Shown: in pieces, positions 1 through 8,086 of the stretch
Layout: every line of letters starts with the position of its first letter
Position numbering within the stretch: the stretch's first letter is position 1
NCBI GenBank assembly: GCA_963764465.1
Contig: CAVXSO010000001.1
Coordinates: 62,001-126,000 of the forward strand
Direction of reading: 5' to 3'
DNA from: JAJXXT01 sp963764465
GTDB lineage: Bacteria; Pseudomonadota; Alphaproteobacteria; Acetobacterales; Acetobacteraceae
DNA: 64,000 bases
Position numbers and translations under genes: made by a program
The notes under the pieces: generated by a model
Databases searched by the model: none
What the model saw: only the letters and a program-made list of their open reading frames with translations
Told to the model about the DNA's origin: nothing

Positions 1-598
1 TGAGCGACGTGTTGGGGACGCTGGTGTTATATTTCGGGTTGTTCACGACATCGAAGAACCGGTATTCGGCCGTGAAGGAGAGGCCCGGAGCGCTGTCGAT
101 CGGGAAGGCTGCGCCAACGATGCCCTGGGCCGCGAAGCCGCCCTTGCCACTGTTGTCGATCTGGGCCGTGCCGATATGGCCGCCGGTGAGATATTCCTCC
201 TCATAGCCGACGCCGACGCCGACATAAGGGAACACCCAGCTCTGCCCGATATCAAAGTCGTACAGGGCATTCACCATCACGCCGTAGGTATAGAGCGTGC
301 CGCCGGAGGGCGGGATGCCGGAGCCGTTGTTGAGGCCGTTGCTGCGGAAGTTCGCCTCAAGCTCGGTACGCAGGCCGTTACCGAAGCCCCAGCCGACGGA
401 GCCGAGCACAACCGGGCCGGTCACGCCGGTAGGCTTGCCACTGGCGCTCGCGGTCGGCGTGGTGATGGTCGCCTTGAGGTTCATCGGGATATCGGCGCCG
501 AGGCCGCCGCCGATGTACAAGCCGTTTACCGGCTGGGCCATCGCGAGGGCGGGAACGGCCAGGATGCTCGCGGCGAGCAGCATGGAACGCGTGTTCAT
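1..598 (-). CDS. Outer-membrane beta-barrel protein (OmpA/OmpW-like), partial
   Basis: The gene runs off the left edge, so only the N-terminal 199 residues are seen. It opens with a signal peptide (MNTRSMLLAASILAVPALAM, cleavage near AMA-Q). Alternating aromatic/small-residue strands follow, including YIGGGLGADIP, FPYVGVGVGYEE and LSFTAEYRFFDV. These are typical of the eight-strand outer-membrane barrel of the OmpA/OmpW type. The start is supported by GGAG six bases upstream. Whether a C-terminal OmpA peptidoglycan-binding domain follows cannot be seen. It is probably a structural surface protein or porin; the substrate is unknown. Confidence 0.75.
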   Translation of the reverse strand, partial: MNTRSMLLAASILAVPALAMAQPVNGLYIGGGLGADIPMNLKATITTPTASASGKPTGVTGPVVLGSVGWGFGNGLRTELEANFRSNGLNNGSGIPPSGGTLYTYGVMVNALYDFDIGQSWVFPYVGVGVGYEEEYLTGGHIGTAQIDNSGKGGFAAQGIVGAAFPIDSAPGLSFTAEYRFFDVVNNPKYNTSVPNTSL

Positions 599-768
599 GA
601 ATTTCTCCGTTCGTTATTGGCGCATGCAGGCACGCGCCTGAGGCCGCTTGACCCCGAATCCACACCGTAGAATTAGCCTCAACCTCGGGATGCCGCCAGT
701 GTGCGCTTGCAGAATGCGCCATTCGCCAAGGGGATGTGGCGCAAGCGCAACAGTATGTGGCCTTCCCG

Positions 769-1092
769 TCAGGAAACGATTCGGCCCTCGAACGGGGGTG
801 TGAGGTCCGGGGCTCCAAGCTCAATCACCCACAGATCGGGGTCCCGCGCGCTCTGCCGCGCGATATAGGCGTCGGCCTCCTGGTCCGTGACCGGATCGGT
901 CCCGATGGCGCGCAGCCAGGCGGCCTCTCCGTCCGGGCCGGTGATCCGCGAATAAACCGCCAGTCCCTGCCGCCCGCGCAGCACCACCAGGATCCCGCCC
1001 GCGTCCGGATCACCCTTGTGCAACACCACGCCGTTGAGGTTGCTCCGCAGCGTCGCCTGCACCCAGAGGCCGGACTTGAGCCGGGGTGTCAC
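769..1092 (-). CDS. DUF1491 family protein
   Basis: A 107-residue protein beginning TPRLKSGLWVQATLR and ending with an acidic/aromatic stretch (DPDLWVIELGAPD). This matches the alphaproteobacterial DUF1491 family in length and layout. A GTG start is used. It has no signal peptide or membrane segment, so it is probably cytoplasmic. Function is unknown in the family. It lies back to back with the small plus-strand gene that follows. Confidence 0.7.
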   Translation of the reverse strand: MTPRLKSGLWVQATLRSNLNGVVLHKGDPDAGGILVVLRGRQGLAVYSRITGPDGEAAWLRAIGTDPVTDQEADAYIARQSARDPDLWVIELGAPDLTPPFEGRIVS

Positions 1093-1121
1093 GCCGCCGG
1101 CACCGTGCTATGGCGCCGTGC

Positions 1122-1331
1122 ATGAAGCAGACGCCCACCAGACAGATGACGGAAGCGCAGCGTGCCTACGAGGCGAAGCGGGCGGCGAAGGCCGGGATGA
1201 GCCTCGAAAAATGGCTGGCGGCCAAGGAAAAGGACACCGCCAAGAAGCCCGCCGCGCCGGAAAGGCCGGAAAAACCGAAGAAGCCCGGACTTTTCTCGCG
1301 TCTTCTCGATCGGGCGCATAAGCCGCTCTAG
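1122..1331 (+). CDS. Small lysine/alanine-rich conserved-looking protein
   Basis: A 69-residue, strongly basic protein (MKQTPTRQMTEAQRAYEAKRAAKAG is split here by function: an N-terminal charged helix, then SLEKWLAAKEKD, then a Pro/Lys linker and a basic C-terminal helix LFSRLLDRAHKPL). ATG 1110 and ATG 1146 are also possible starts, and no ribosome site decides between them. I do not recognise a function. Charge and size would suit a nucleic-acid- or membrane-associated small protein, but that is a guess. Confidence 0.5.
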   Translation: MKQTPTRQMTEAQRAYEAKRAAKAGMSLEKWLAAKEKDTAKKPAAPERPEKPKKPGLFSRLLDRAHKPL

Positions 1332-1369
1332 TTCCTCGCTTTTTCAAATCGTTCCTCGTCGGCGAGCGC

Positions 1370-1894
1370 TCAAAGCATTCGCCTGAGCAACCCGTCGCGT
1401 CGTATGGCCTGATGGTATGCCACGCCCGCGAGATGCGCCGCCACCGCGAGCAGGATGAGCAGGCCCACGCCCTTGTGCAGCAGCGACAGCCGGGGGGCCA
1501 GTACCTTGTCCGGCGCGATGGGAGAAGGGATCGGCACGATGCCATACCAGACCACCGGGGAATCCCAGGCGTTGGTGTCGAAAAATCCCACGATCGGTTG
1601 TACCAGCAGCAGTGCGTAGAGGGCGCGATGGTTGATGGCAGCGGCGATGCGCGCGGCGCGCGGGGTGCCGGCGGGCAGTGGCGGCGGCGGATTGGCCCGT
1701 CGGATGGCCAGCCGGGCCGCGACGAGGACCCAGATCACCAGCCCCGTGCTCTCGTGCAGCGTGTAGAGCAGGTCCTCGAGCGCGCGATCCTTCGGGGTCG
1801 CGAACACGACCCACCAGCCAAGCGTGAACATCGCGAGGATGAGGGCGGCGATGAGCCAGTGCAGCGCGCGGGCCGGCAAGGTATAGCGTGGCAT
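1370..1894 (-). CDS. Cytochrome b561 family membrane protein
   Basis: A 174-residue protein with four predicted membrane helices: ALHWLIAALILAMFTLGWW, LHESTGLVIWVLVAARLAI, ALYALLLVQPIVGFF and LLHKGVGLLILLAVAAHLA. Conserved histidines on these helices (AL-H-W, L-H-E, N-H-R, L-H-K, AA-H-L, Y-H-Q) fit the two-haem b561 fold. The family moves electrons from quinol or superoxide in the inner membrane. I chose the ATG at 1894 because GGAGAG sits eight bases upstream and the N-terminus matches the family. Longer in-frame starts would overlap the divergent neighbour. Confidence 0.85.
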   Translation of the reverse strand: MPRYTLPARALHWLIAALILAMFTLGWWVVFATPKDRALEDLLYTLHESTGLVIWVLVAARLAIRRANPPPPLPAGTPRAARIAAAINHRALYALLLVQPIVGFFDTNAWDSPVVWYGIVPIPSPIAPDKVLAPRLSLLHKGVGLLILLAVAAHLAGVAYHQAIRRDGLLRRML

Positions 1895-1920
1895 CGGGAA
1901 CTCTCCGGCGGGATCTGATC

Positions 1921-2868
1921 GTGGCGGATGCTGAACCAATCCCCTCGGCGGCGTCCATCGCCGCGCACGCCGACTGGAGCGTGGATCCACGCAAACGCTG
2001 GATGGCAGTGGCCCGGAGCACGGCGCGAGCCTGGCTGCTCGCGGCGCCCGAACCGGTGGGCGAGCCCGCGACGCTGCTCACGAGGCTCGCCGCGCGCGCC
2101 GGCGGCGGTGCCGTCGCGCTCGGGGTGGACTTGCCGCTCGGCCTGCCCGCCGGCTACGCGGCACGATACGTGCGCGAGCCCGGTTTCGTTGCATTCCTAC
2201 AGGGTTTGGCGGCGCGGCCCGATTTCTTCCGCGTCTGCGAATTGCTGGAGGAGGTCTCCCCCGACCGCCCCTTTTATCCGCGCCTTGGCCGTGCCGGCAT
2301 GACGCGCGCGGCGCATGCGGCGGCACTGGGCATCCCCTCGCTTGGACGTGCCTGCGATGCCGCAACGGATCGGCGCCCTGCCGGCGCCCCCCTGTTCTGG
2401 ACGCTCGGCGCCAACCAGGCAGGCAAGGCGGCGCTGTCGGCCTGGCGCGAGATGCTGATCCCGGCACTTCTCTCGCCCGATCCGCCGCGCCTGTGGCCGT
2501 TTCAGGGCGGATTCCGCGCGCTGCTGCGCGAGGGCGGCGTGGTGCTCGCCGAAACCTACCCGGCGGAGGCGATGGCGCAGCTCGGCGTACGCCGGAACGG
2601 CAGCAAGCGCCGCCAGGCGGACCGTGCGGCGATGGCCCCCGCGATCCGTGCCGCCATGCGCCGCCTGCGCGTCCGCCCCGACCGCGCGCTCGTGCAGGCG
2701 CTCACGGACGGCTTCGGGCCCGCCGCCGCGGGGGAGGACCGTTTCGATTCCGTTCTTGGTGTCCTCTGCGTCATCGCCGTCGCCGATGGCGTCCGGCCCG
2801 ACCACATCCCGGCGGATATCGTCATTCGGAAGTGGGAAGGCTGGGTGCTGGGGCAGGGCGGCGGCTGA
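1921..2868 (+). CDS. DUF429-like protein (predicted RNase H-fold)
   Basis: A 315-residue protein with an early acidic motif (AHADWS), then VALGVDLPLGLPAGYA and later LAETYPAEAM. These resemble the DUF429 family, a predicted nuclease-like RNase H fold with conserved acidic residues, though the match is by motif only. A GTG start is assumed at 1921. An upstream GTG at 1888 would overlap the divergent cytochrome gene. The C-terminus (DRFDSVLGVLCVIAVADG) carries a further acidic patch. The biological role is unknown. Confidence 0.6.
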   Translation: MADAEPIPSAASIAAHADWSVDPRKRWMAVARSTARAWLLAAPEPVGEPATLLTRLAARAGGGAVALGVDLPLGLPAGYAARYVREPGFVAFLQGLAARPDFFRVCELLEEVSPDRPFYPRLGRAGMTRAAHAAALGIPSLGRACDAATDRRPAGAPLFWTLGANQAGKAALSAWREMLIPALLSPDPPRLWPFQGGFRALLREGGVVLAETYPAEAMAQLGVRRNGSKRRQADRAAMAPAIRAAMRRLRVRPDRALVQALTDGFGPAAAGEDRFDSVLGVLCVIAVADGVRPDHIPADIVIRKWEGWVLGQGGG

Positions 2869-3177
2869 CCTTCCGGCCGGGTTGCGCGTGGCGCGATCGA
2901 TATCGAGGTGCCAGATGTACCCGTCCATCGGCAGGAGAACGAACTCGATCGGTACATCGTCGATGTCGTAGGCGCCGCCATCGCCGAGCCAGGTGCCGGT
3001 GACGGTCAGCCTCGGCGCCGTCCCCGGCGAAAACTCCAGGATACGCCCATCGGTCATGCCGCGCAGCTCCAGCCTCGCAGTCACGCATTTGGGCGGCGAC
3101 GAGGCCGATCTCGGGGAGTGGGGACCGACAAGCAGGAGGACCAGATTCCGTTCCTCCTCGGTGATATCGCGCGGCAT
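2197..3177 (-). CDS. Small conserved-looking protein; reading frame runs on antisense to the neighbour
   Basis: The first ~100 codons (3177 down to about 2870) look like a real protein. It starts MPRDITEEERNLVLLL with a strong AGGAGG-like site just upstream, then LTVTGTWLGDGG and a tail DGYIWHLDIDRATRN. I see no known domain. The frame does not stop there: it stays open to 2197, wholly antisense to the convergent DUF429-like gene, where its composition is that of a shadow frame. The true end is therefore probably near 2870 and the stop has been lost by mutation, frameshift or sequence error. Treat the 2197 end as formal only. Confidence 0.35.
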   Translation of the reverse strand: MPRDITEEERNLVLLLVGPHSPRSASSPPKCVTARLELRGMTDGRILEFSPGTAPRLTVTGTWLGDGGAYDIDDVPIEFVLLPMDGYIWHLDIDRATRNPAGRSAAALPQHPAFPLPNDDIRRDVVGPDAIGDGDDAEDTKNGIETVLPRGGGPEAVRERLHERAVGADAQAAHGGTDRGGHRRTVRLAALAAVPAYAELRHRLRRVGFGEHHAALAQQRAESALKRPQARRIGREKCRDQHLAPGRQRRLACLVGAERPEQGGAGRAPIRCGIAGTSKRGDAQCRRMRRARHAGTAKARIKGAVGGDLLQQFADAEEIGPRRQTL

Positions 3178-3244
3178 CCTGCCACCTCCGATCGCCGACG
3201 GTGAGGTTGTCGTCCTTTTCAGGAAACGCGATCGGGTACGAATA

Positions 3245-4069
3245 TCATCCGAAACGAACATCCCCTGCCGCCACCGCCTTCCGAAATGCTGCCGCCATCG
3301 CCGGGTGCAGCAACCATGCGCGTCCGGCCAGCGCCACCGGCTTCGGCCCGACAAGCCGGATCAGGATATTGGCCAGCCGCGCCAATTCCTGACCGGCGCC
3401 GACAAAGATGTCTTCGGTATCCGCAACACTCGCCGCCACGCGCGCCAGCTGCGCGACCGCATCCCGCCCACCGCCGTAGATATAGGCGCGCTGGTGATCC
3501 CAGGACTCGCCCCCCATCGCCTCGGCGAGCACGTTGGCCAGCGGAGAAAGCGGCGCTGTTGGATTTTCCTCGCGCTCCCGCCAGGCACGCCGCAGCGCCT
3601 GCTGCCCAATCCAGAACGCGGAGCCGCCATCGTCGATCAGCATCCCCCGCCCACCGGCGCGAACCTCCGTGCCATCGGCGCGGATATGCAGCGCGACTGA
3701 TCCTGTTCCGGAATAAACGAGAATCCCCTCGCCAGGTGCAAACGCCGAGCGATAGGCGAGGTCCGCATCGTTGGTCACGCCGATAGCCGCCGCCGGCGCG
3801 CCCAATGCCTCGGCCAGGATCGCGCGTGCGAGGCAGGCCTCCGGCGCCGTGGCATCGAGCCCGGTGATCCCGGCGAGGACCTCGTCCGGCCGCTGCGGCA
3901 GCGCGCGCGCCAGCGCCGCGGCGAGCGCGCGAAACCGAGCCTCTTCCGCCGCGACGAAGAGATGCCCGGACGCGCCAGCCAGCTCCCCCTTCGCCAGATC
4001 GCCGCCTTCGTCCCGCAGGCTCCAGCGCGAGGCGGAGCCGCCGACATCCAGCGTCAGCAGCAGTGTCAC
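3245..4069 (-). CDS. N-acetylglucosamine kinase, BadF/BadG/BcrA ATPase type
   Basis: A 274-residue sugar-kinase-fold protein. It has the phosphate-1 motif LTLDVGGSASRW at the N-terminus, the catalytic acidic region TNDADLAYRSAF, a phosphate-2 motif GILVYSGTGSVALH and the adenosine-side segment FVGAGQELARLA. This is the ASKHA arrangement of the BadF/NagK group, which phosphorylates GlcNAc-type amino sugars. The GTG start at 4069 overlaps the nanE stop by four bases (GTGA), so the pair is probably translationally coupled. Its neighbour makes GlcNAc-6-P from ManNAc-6-P, which supports an amino-sugar substrate. The exact sugar is inferred. Confidence 0.75.
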   Translation of the reverse strand: MTLLLTLDVGGSASRWSLRDEGGDLAKGELAGASGHLFVAAEEARFRALAAALARALPQRPDEVLAGITGLDATAPEACLARAILAEALGAPAAAIGVTNDADLAYRSAFAPGEGILVYSGTGSVALHIRADGTEVRAGGRGMLIDDGGSAFWIGQQALRRAWREREENPTAPLSPLANVLAEAMGGESWDHQRAYIYGGGRDAVAQLARVAASVADTEDIFVGAGQELARLANILIRLVGPKPVALAGRAWLLHPAMAAAFRKAVAAGDVRFG

Positions 4070-4755
4070 GCTTCGTGCCTGGCCGTCGCGCGCGCGGGCA
4101 TAACGGCGGCGAAACGGCGCGTGATCTCGCGCGGGTTGGTGATGGCCGTGCCCACGACCACGGCGTGCGCCCCGGCGGCGATCGCCTGCCACACTTGACC
4201 AGGCGACTCATAACGCCCCTCGGCGACAATCGGTACGGCTATTCGACCCGCCAGCCCCTCCACGAGCGCGATCGCCGGCCCCTCGAGGCCGGCTGTCTCC
4301 GCCGTGTAGCCGGCGAGCGTCGTTGCCACCGCGTCCGCCCCCGCCGCCGCCGCGGCTTCACCCTCCGCCAGCGTCGCGACATCCGCCAGCACCGGTTTCC
4401 CGAGCTCCGCGCGGATCCGCCCGATCAGCTCGCGCGGCGCCGGCCCGTTGCGCGGCCGCAGCGTGGCGTCGATCGCCACCATGTCTGCGCCGGCCGCGAC
4501 GCATGCCGCTGCCGCCTCGAAACTCGTCGTGATGCGCACCGCCTCGGCTGGCAGGTCGAGCTTGATGAGGCCGATGATCGGCAGCCGCACCGCGGCGCGG
4601 ATGGCGGCTATGTCCGCCACGCCCTCGGCGCGGATGGCAGCAGCACCACCTTGCTCCGCGGCCACTGCCATCGCGGCCATGAAATGCGGCCCGCGCAGCG
4701 GATTGCCGGCGGCGGCTTGGGCGGAAACGATGAGACTATGGCGCGGCACGAGCAT
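4066..4755 (-). CDS. nanE: N-acetylmannosamine-6-phosphate 2-epimerase
   Basis: A 229-residue TIM-barrel enzyme that converts ManNAc-6-P to GlcNAc-6-P. NanE landmarks are present: HSLIVSAQAAAGNPLRGP at the N-terminus, GLIKLDLP, the segment ADMVAIDATLRPRNG, LADVATLAEG and the C-terminal phosphate site VVVGTAITNPREITRRF. The ATG at 4755 is preferred; a TTG at 4773 would add six residues. It forms a coupled pair with the downstream kinase. No sialate lyase (nanA), transporter or deacetylase is seen nearby, so the sugar source is unclear. Confidence 0.9.
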   Translation of the reverse strand: MLVPRHSLIVSAQAAAGNPLRGPHFMAAMAVAAEQGGAAAIRAEGVADIAAIRAAVRLPIIGLIKLDLPAEAVRITTSFEAAAACVAAGADMVAIDATLRPRNGPAPRELIGRIRAELGKPVLADVATLAEGEAAAAAGADAVATTLAGYTAETAGLEGPAIALVEGLAGRIAVPIVAEGRYESPGQVWQAIAAGAHAVVVGTAITNPREITRRFAAVMPARATARHEA

Positions 4756-4810
4756 CGCGCCATTGCGCCGCAAGCAGCCGAAACAGGCAAGGCCAGGGGC
4801 GCCGGCCCTG

Positions 4811-4848
4811 GAGCCGGGGCATTGGCACCGGGCCCCGGCTGCCGGGGC
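4811..4848 (-). promoter_or_regulatory. Competing GC hairpins between panE and nanE
   Basis: Three GC blocks lie in the ~110-nt spacer: AGCCGGGGC (4812-4820), GCCCCGGCT (4832-4840) and GCCGGGGC (4841-4848). The middle block can pair perfectly with either neighbour: nine base pairs with an 11-nt loop, or eight base pairs with a one-base loop. Only one hairpin can form at a time. This could be the panE terminator, an attenuator in the nanE leader, or both. No T-run follows, so the role is inferred. Confidence 0.4.
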
Positions 4849-4866
4849 GACGGCAGGTCCCTCGGC

Positions 4867-5844
4867 CTATTTGTAAAGCCCTGCCACTCGTGCCCGGGTC
4901 TTCAGCAGCGCGATGAGCAGGTCGAGCGTCGGCGTCGGCACGTTCGCCAGCCGCGCCAGGTCAAGTGTCGCGGCGAAGATGCCGTCCACCTCCATCGGCC
5001 GCCCCAACTCCAGGTCCTGCAGGATGCTCGGCTTGTGCGTCATCGCCGTCGCGTGGCGAATCTGCGTCTCCACATCGATGTGCGGCTGGCACCCGAGCGC
5101 CCGCGCGACCGCCTCGCCCTCACCGACGATGCGCCGGATCGCGTCCGCGACGCCCGGCTCGGACGCATAGCCCACCGGTGCCGACTGCGCGAGCACGGAA
5201 AGCGGGCCGGAAGCCAGGTTGAGCACCAGCTTCTCCCAGATCCCGTCGCGGATCCTGTCCGTCACGTCGACACGAAAGCCGCCGCGCCGCAGCGGTTCCG
5301 CGATCGCCTCGCAGCGCGCGGAAACCATGTTGGAGGGCTCGCCATAGACAATGCGGTTGCGGTTGTGATCGACATGGATGCGCCCGGGTTCGACCACCGT
5401 GCAGGCAGAATAAACGACGCCGCCGATGGCGCGCGTGGGCGTGATGGCGCGGCGCAGCGCGTCCTGTGGATCGAGGCGCGGGAGCTTGTGCCCGTCGAGC
5501 GGCCCGCCATGCGCGTCGAAGTAGAACCATGGGATGCCGTTCATCACGAAGGCAACCGGCGTCTCGGGCCCGAGCAGCGGCGCGATGCTCGCCGCGACCG
5601 AGGGCAGCGACGGCGCCTTCACGGTGATGATGACGGCGTCCTGGGGGCCGAGTTCCGCGGGGTCCGCGGCGGCGCGCACGCGCTCGGTGAAGGTCGCGTC
5701 CGGCGCCTCGATGGTGAGCCCCCTGGCACGGATCGCCTCGAGATAGGCGCCGCGCGCGATGACGGAGACCTCGGCGCCGCCGCGGGCATACCGGGCCGCG
5801 ACGTGGCCGCCGATGGCGCCGGCGCCGAAGATGCATATTTTCAT
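4867..5844 (-). CDS. panE: 2-dehydropantoate 2-reductase (ketopantoate reductase)
   Basis: A 325-residue NADPH-dependent reductase that makes pantoate for coenzyme A. The N-terminal dinucleotide motif MKICIFGAGAIGGHVAARYA is intact. VIITVKAPSLPS and MNGIPWFYF follow, and the C-terminal ApbA domain carries the conserved lysine in DGIWEKLVLNLASGPLSVL. Several non-pantoate reductases share this fold, and the extra GHKLPRLDPQDALR segment suggests a paralogue is possible. It stands alone, divergent from the GDP-mannose genes. Confidence 0.8.
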   Translation of the reverse strand: MKICIFGAGAIGGHVAARYARGGAEVSVIARGAYLEAIRARGLTIEAPDATFTERVRAAADPAELGPQDAVIITVKAPSLPSVAASIAPLLGPETPVAFVMNGIPWFYFDAHGGPLDGHKLPRLDPQDALRRAITPTRAIGGVVYSACTVVEPGRIHVDHNRNRIVYGEPSNMVSARCEAIAEPLRRGGFRVDVTDRIRDGIWEKLVLNLASGPLSVLAQSAPVGYASEPGVADAIRRIVGEGEAVARALGCQPHIDVETQIRHATAMTHKPSILQDLELGRPMEVDGIFAATLDLARLANVPTPTLDLLIALLKTRARVAGLYK

Positions 5845-5938
5845 GGTGGAGGGGTCTCGGGTGGAAGGTTGAACGCCTGTGGAGGGACTCTAGCGTCGGC
5901 GTGAACGGCGTGCCAATCCGGCGGCCATGGAGGTACGC

Positions 5939-7033
5939 ATGATCTGTCCGGTGATCCTCTCGGGAGGCTCGGGGACGCGGCTGTGGCCGCTGTCGCGCCA
6001 GGCCGCCCCCAAGCAGTTCCAGCGCCTGCTCTCCGCGCGGACGATGATCCAGGAGACGGCGTCCCGCGCGATGGGCGAGGGTTTCGCGCCGCCAATCGTG
6101 GTCTGCAACGAGCGGCACCGCTTCGTCGTTGCCGAGCAGATGCGCGAGCTTGGTATCACCGGCACGCGCATCATGTTGGAGCCGGTCGGCCGCAACTCGG
6201 GGCCCGCCATCCTCGCGGCGGCGCTGCTCGTCGCCGAGGAGGCGCCGGGGACGCTGCTGTGGATGATGGCCGCCGACGCTGCCATCGGCGACCTGCCCGC
6301 GCTGCGCCGTGCGGTGGCGATCGCGGCGTCGGCCGCGCGCACGGGACACCTCGTCACCTTCGGCATGACGCCGACTTCGCCCGAGACCGGTTATGGGTAT
6401 GTCGAGCGGGGCGAGAAGCTCGCGGAGATCAACGGCGCATACCGCGTCGCGCGCTTCATCGAGAAGCCGGACCGGGCGACGGCCGAAAGCTATCTCAGGG
6501 CAGGCGGGTTCTATTGGAACTCGGGCATGTTCGTCTTCACGGTATCGACCCTGATCGACGAGTTCGAGCGGCATGCCCCCGAGGTGCTGGCGAAGGTGCG
6601 CGAAGCGGTGGCGCGGCGCGTGACCGATGCCGACTTCATCCGCCTCGATCCGGCAGCGTTCACGGCATGCACGAGCATCAGCCTCGACTACGCGGTCGCG
6701 GAGAAATCGTCCCGCAATGCCGTCGTCCCCGCCTCGCTCGGCTGGTCGGACGTGGGCTCCTGGGCCGCGCTCTGGGAGTTGGGCGAGAAGGATGCTTCCG
6801 GCAATGTCGCGCTTGGCCGGACCGTGCTGGTCGATGCCCGCGGCTGCTACGTGCGCGGCGATGGCACGCTCGCGGCCGTCGTGGGGCTCGAGGACGTGGT
6901 GCTGGTCGCCACCCCGGACGCCGTGCTGGCGCTGCCGCGCGAACGGGCACAGGACGTGAAGGCGGTGCTGGAGGCGATCAGGGCCCCCGGACCGGACGGC
7001 GTTCGGTTGGACAGTCTCCCGGGCATCGTCTAG
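5939..7033 (+). CDS. manC: Mannose-1-phosphate guanylyltransferase
   Basis: A 364-residue nucleotidyltransferase that makes GDP-mannose from mannose-1-P and GTP. It has the pyrophosphorylase signature GGSGTRLWPLSRQ at the N-terminus, LEPVGRNSGPAILAAAL, ETGYGYVERG, the FIEKPD motif, YWNSGMFVF and the catalytic-site GWSDVGSWAALWE. It lacks the C-terminal phosphomannose-isomerase domain of the ~470-residue bifunctional type. ATG 5939 is chosen because GGAGGT at 5929-5934 precedes it; the in-frame start at 5927 would lie inside that site. It heads the GDP-sugar group. Confidence 0.92.
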   Translation: MICPVILSGGSGTRLWPLSRQAAPKQFQRLLSARTMIQETASRAMGEGFAPPIVVCNERHRFVVAEQMRELGITGTRIMLEPVGRNSGPAILAAALLVAEEAPGTLLWMMAADAAIGDLPALRRAVAIAASAARTGHLVTFGMTPTSPETGYGYVERGEKLAEINGAYRVARFIEKPDRATAESYLRAGGFYWNSGMFVFTVSTLIDEFERHAPEVLAKVREAVARRVTDADFIRLDPAAFTACTSISLDYAVAEKSSRNAVVPASLGWSDVGSWAALWELGEKDASGNVALGRTVLVDARGCYVRGDGTLAAVVGLEDVVLVATPDAVLALPRERAQDVKAVLEAIRAPGPDGVRLDSLPGIV

Positions 7034-7064
7034 AGCCGCCGCGTTTCCGACCGGGACAGAATCC

Positions 7065-8084
7065 ATGCCGCGCGCGCTGATCACGGGTATCACAGGGCAG
7101 GATGGGGCGTATCTCGCCGCCTTCCTGCTCGAAAAGGGCTACGAGGTGCACGGGTTGCTTCGCCGTTCCGCCTCGGCGGACGTGATCGGCGAGCGCCTGC
7201 GCTGGCTCGGCGTGCTGGATCGTGTCGAGATGCACGACGGCGACGTGCTGGACCTCGGGGCCACGTTGCGCATCGTCGAGCGGGTGAAGCCCGACGAGGT
7301 CTACAACCTCGCCGCCCAGAGCTTCGTCGCCTCGTCCTGGCAGCAGCCTGTGCTCACCGGCAACGTGACGGGCCTCGGGGCCCTGCACATGCTGGAGGCA
7401 GTGCGCATCGCCTGTCCCAGGGCGCGGTTCTACCAGGCTTCATCGTCGGAAATGTTCGGCAAGATCCAGGAGCCGATGCAGAGCGAGCGGACCCCCTTCT
7501 ACCCGCGCTCGCCCTACGCGGTCGCGAAGCTCTACGCGCATTGGATGACCATCAACTACCGCGAGAGCTTCGGTCTGCACGCGTCCGCCGGCATCCTGTT
7601 CAACCACGAGAGCCCGCTGCGCGGCATCGAGTTCGTCACCCGTCGCATCACGGATGGCGTGGCCCGCATCAAACTCGGCCTGGCGAAGGAACTCACGCTC
7701 GGCAACCTCGCCGCCAGTCGCGACTGGGGCCATGCGCGCGACTATGTACGCGCGATGTGGCTGATGCTGCAGCAGGAGGAGCCTTCCGAGTTCGTGGTGG
7801 CGACGGGGCGGACCACGACGATCCGCGATTTCTGCGCCATCGCTTTCGGCTACGCGGGCCTTGCCTGGGAGGATCATGTCCGCAGCACCGCCGCGCTGAT
7901 GCGTCCCGCGGAGGTCGATGTGCTGCTCGGCAACCCGGCGCGGGCGAAGCAGTTGCTGGGCTGGAGCCCGGAGACAGGGCTCGAGGACATGGCCGCCGAG
8001 ATGGTGGAGGCTGATCTCGCACGCCACCGCGCGCGCATGGGCGCCACACCGACTTCCGTGCAGATCCGGAACGCCGCCGGCTGA
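7065..8084 (+). CDS. gmd: GDP-mannose 4,6-dehydratase
   Basis: A 339-residue extended short-chain dehydrogenase that converts GDP-mannose to GDP-4-keto-6-deoxymannose. It shows the NADP-binding GITGQDGAYLAAFLLEKGY, then VYNLAAQSFVASSW, the catalytic SSSEMFG and YPRSPYAVAKLYAHW (Tyr-x3-Lys), and the Gmd-specific NHESPLRGIEFVTRRI. It sits 31 bases after manC and two bases before the reductase, in substrate order. The product feeds rhamnose- or fucose-type deoxysugars of surface polysaccharide. Confidence 0.93.
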   Translation: MPRALITGITGQDGAYLAAFLLEKGYEVHGLLRRSASADVIGERLRWLGVLDRVEMHDGDVLDLGATLRIVERVKPDEVYNLAAQSFVASSWQQPVLTGNVTGLGALHMLEAVRIACPRARFYQASSSEMFGKIQEPMQSERTPFYPRSPYAVAKLYAHWMTINYRESFGLHASAGILFNHESPLRGIEFVTRRITDGVARIKLGLAKELTLGNLAASRDWGHARDYVRAMWLMLQQEEPSEFVVATGRTTTIRDFCAIAFGYAGLAWEDHVRSTAALMRPAEVDVLLGNPARAKQLLGWSPETGLEDMAAEMVEADLARHRARMGATPTSVQIRNAAG

Positions 8085-8086
8085 CG

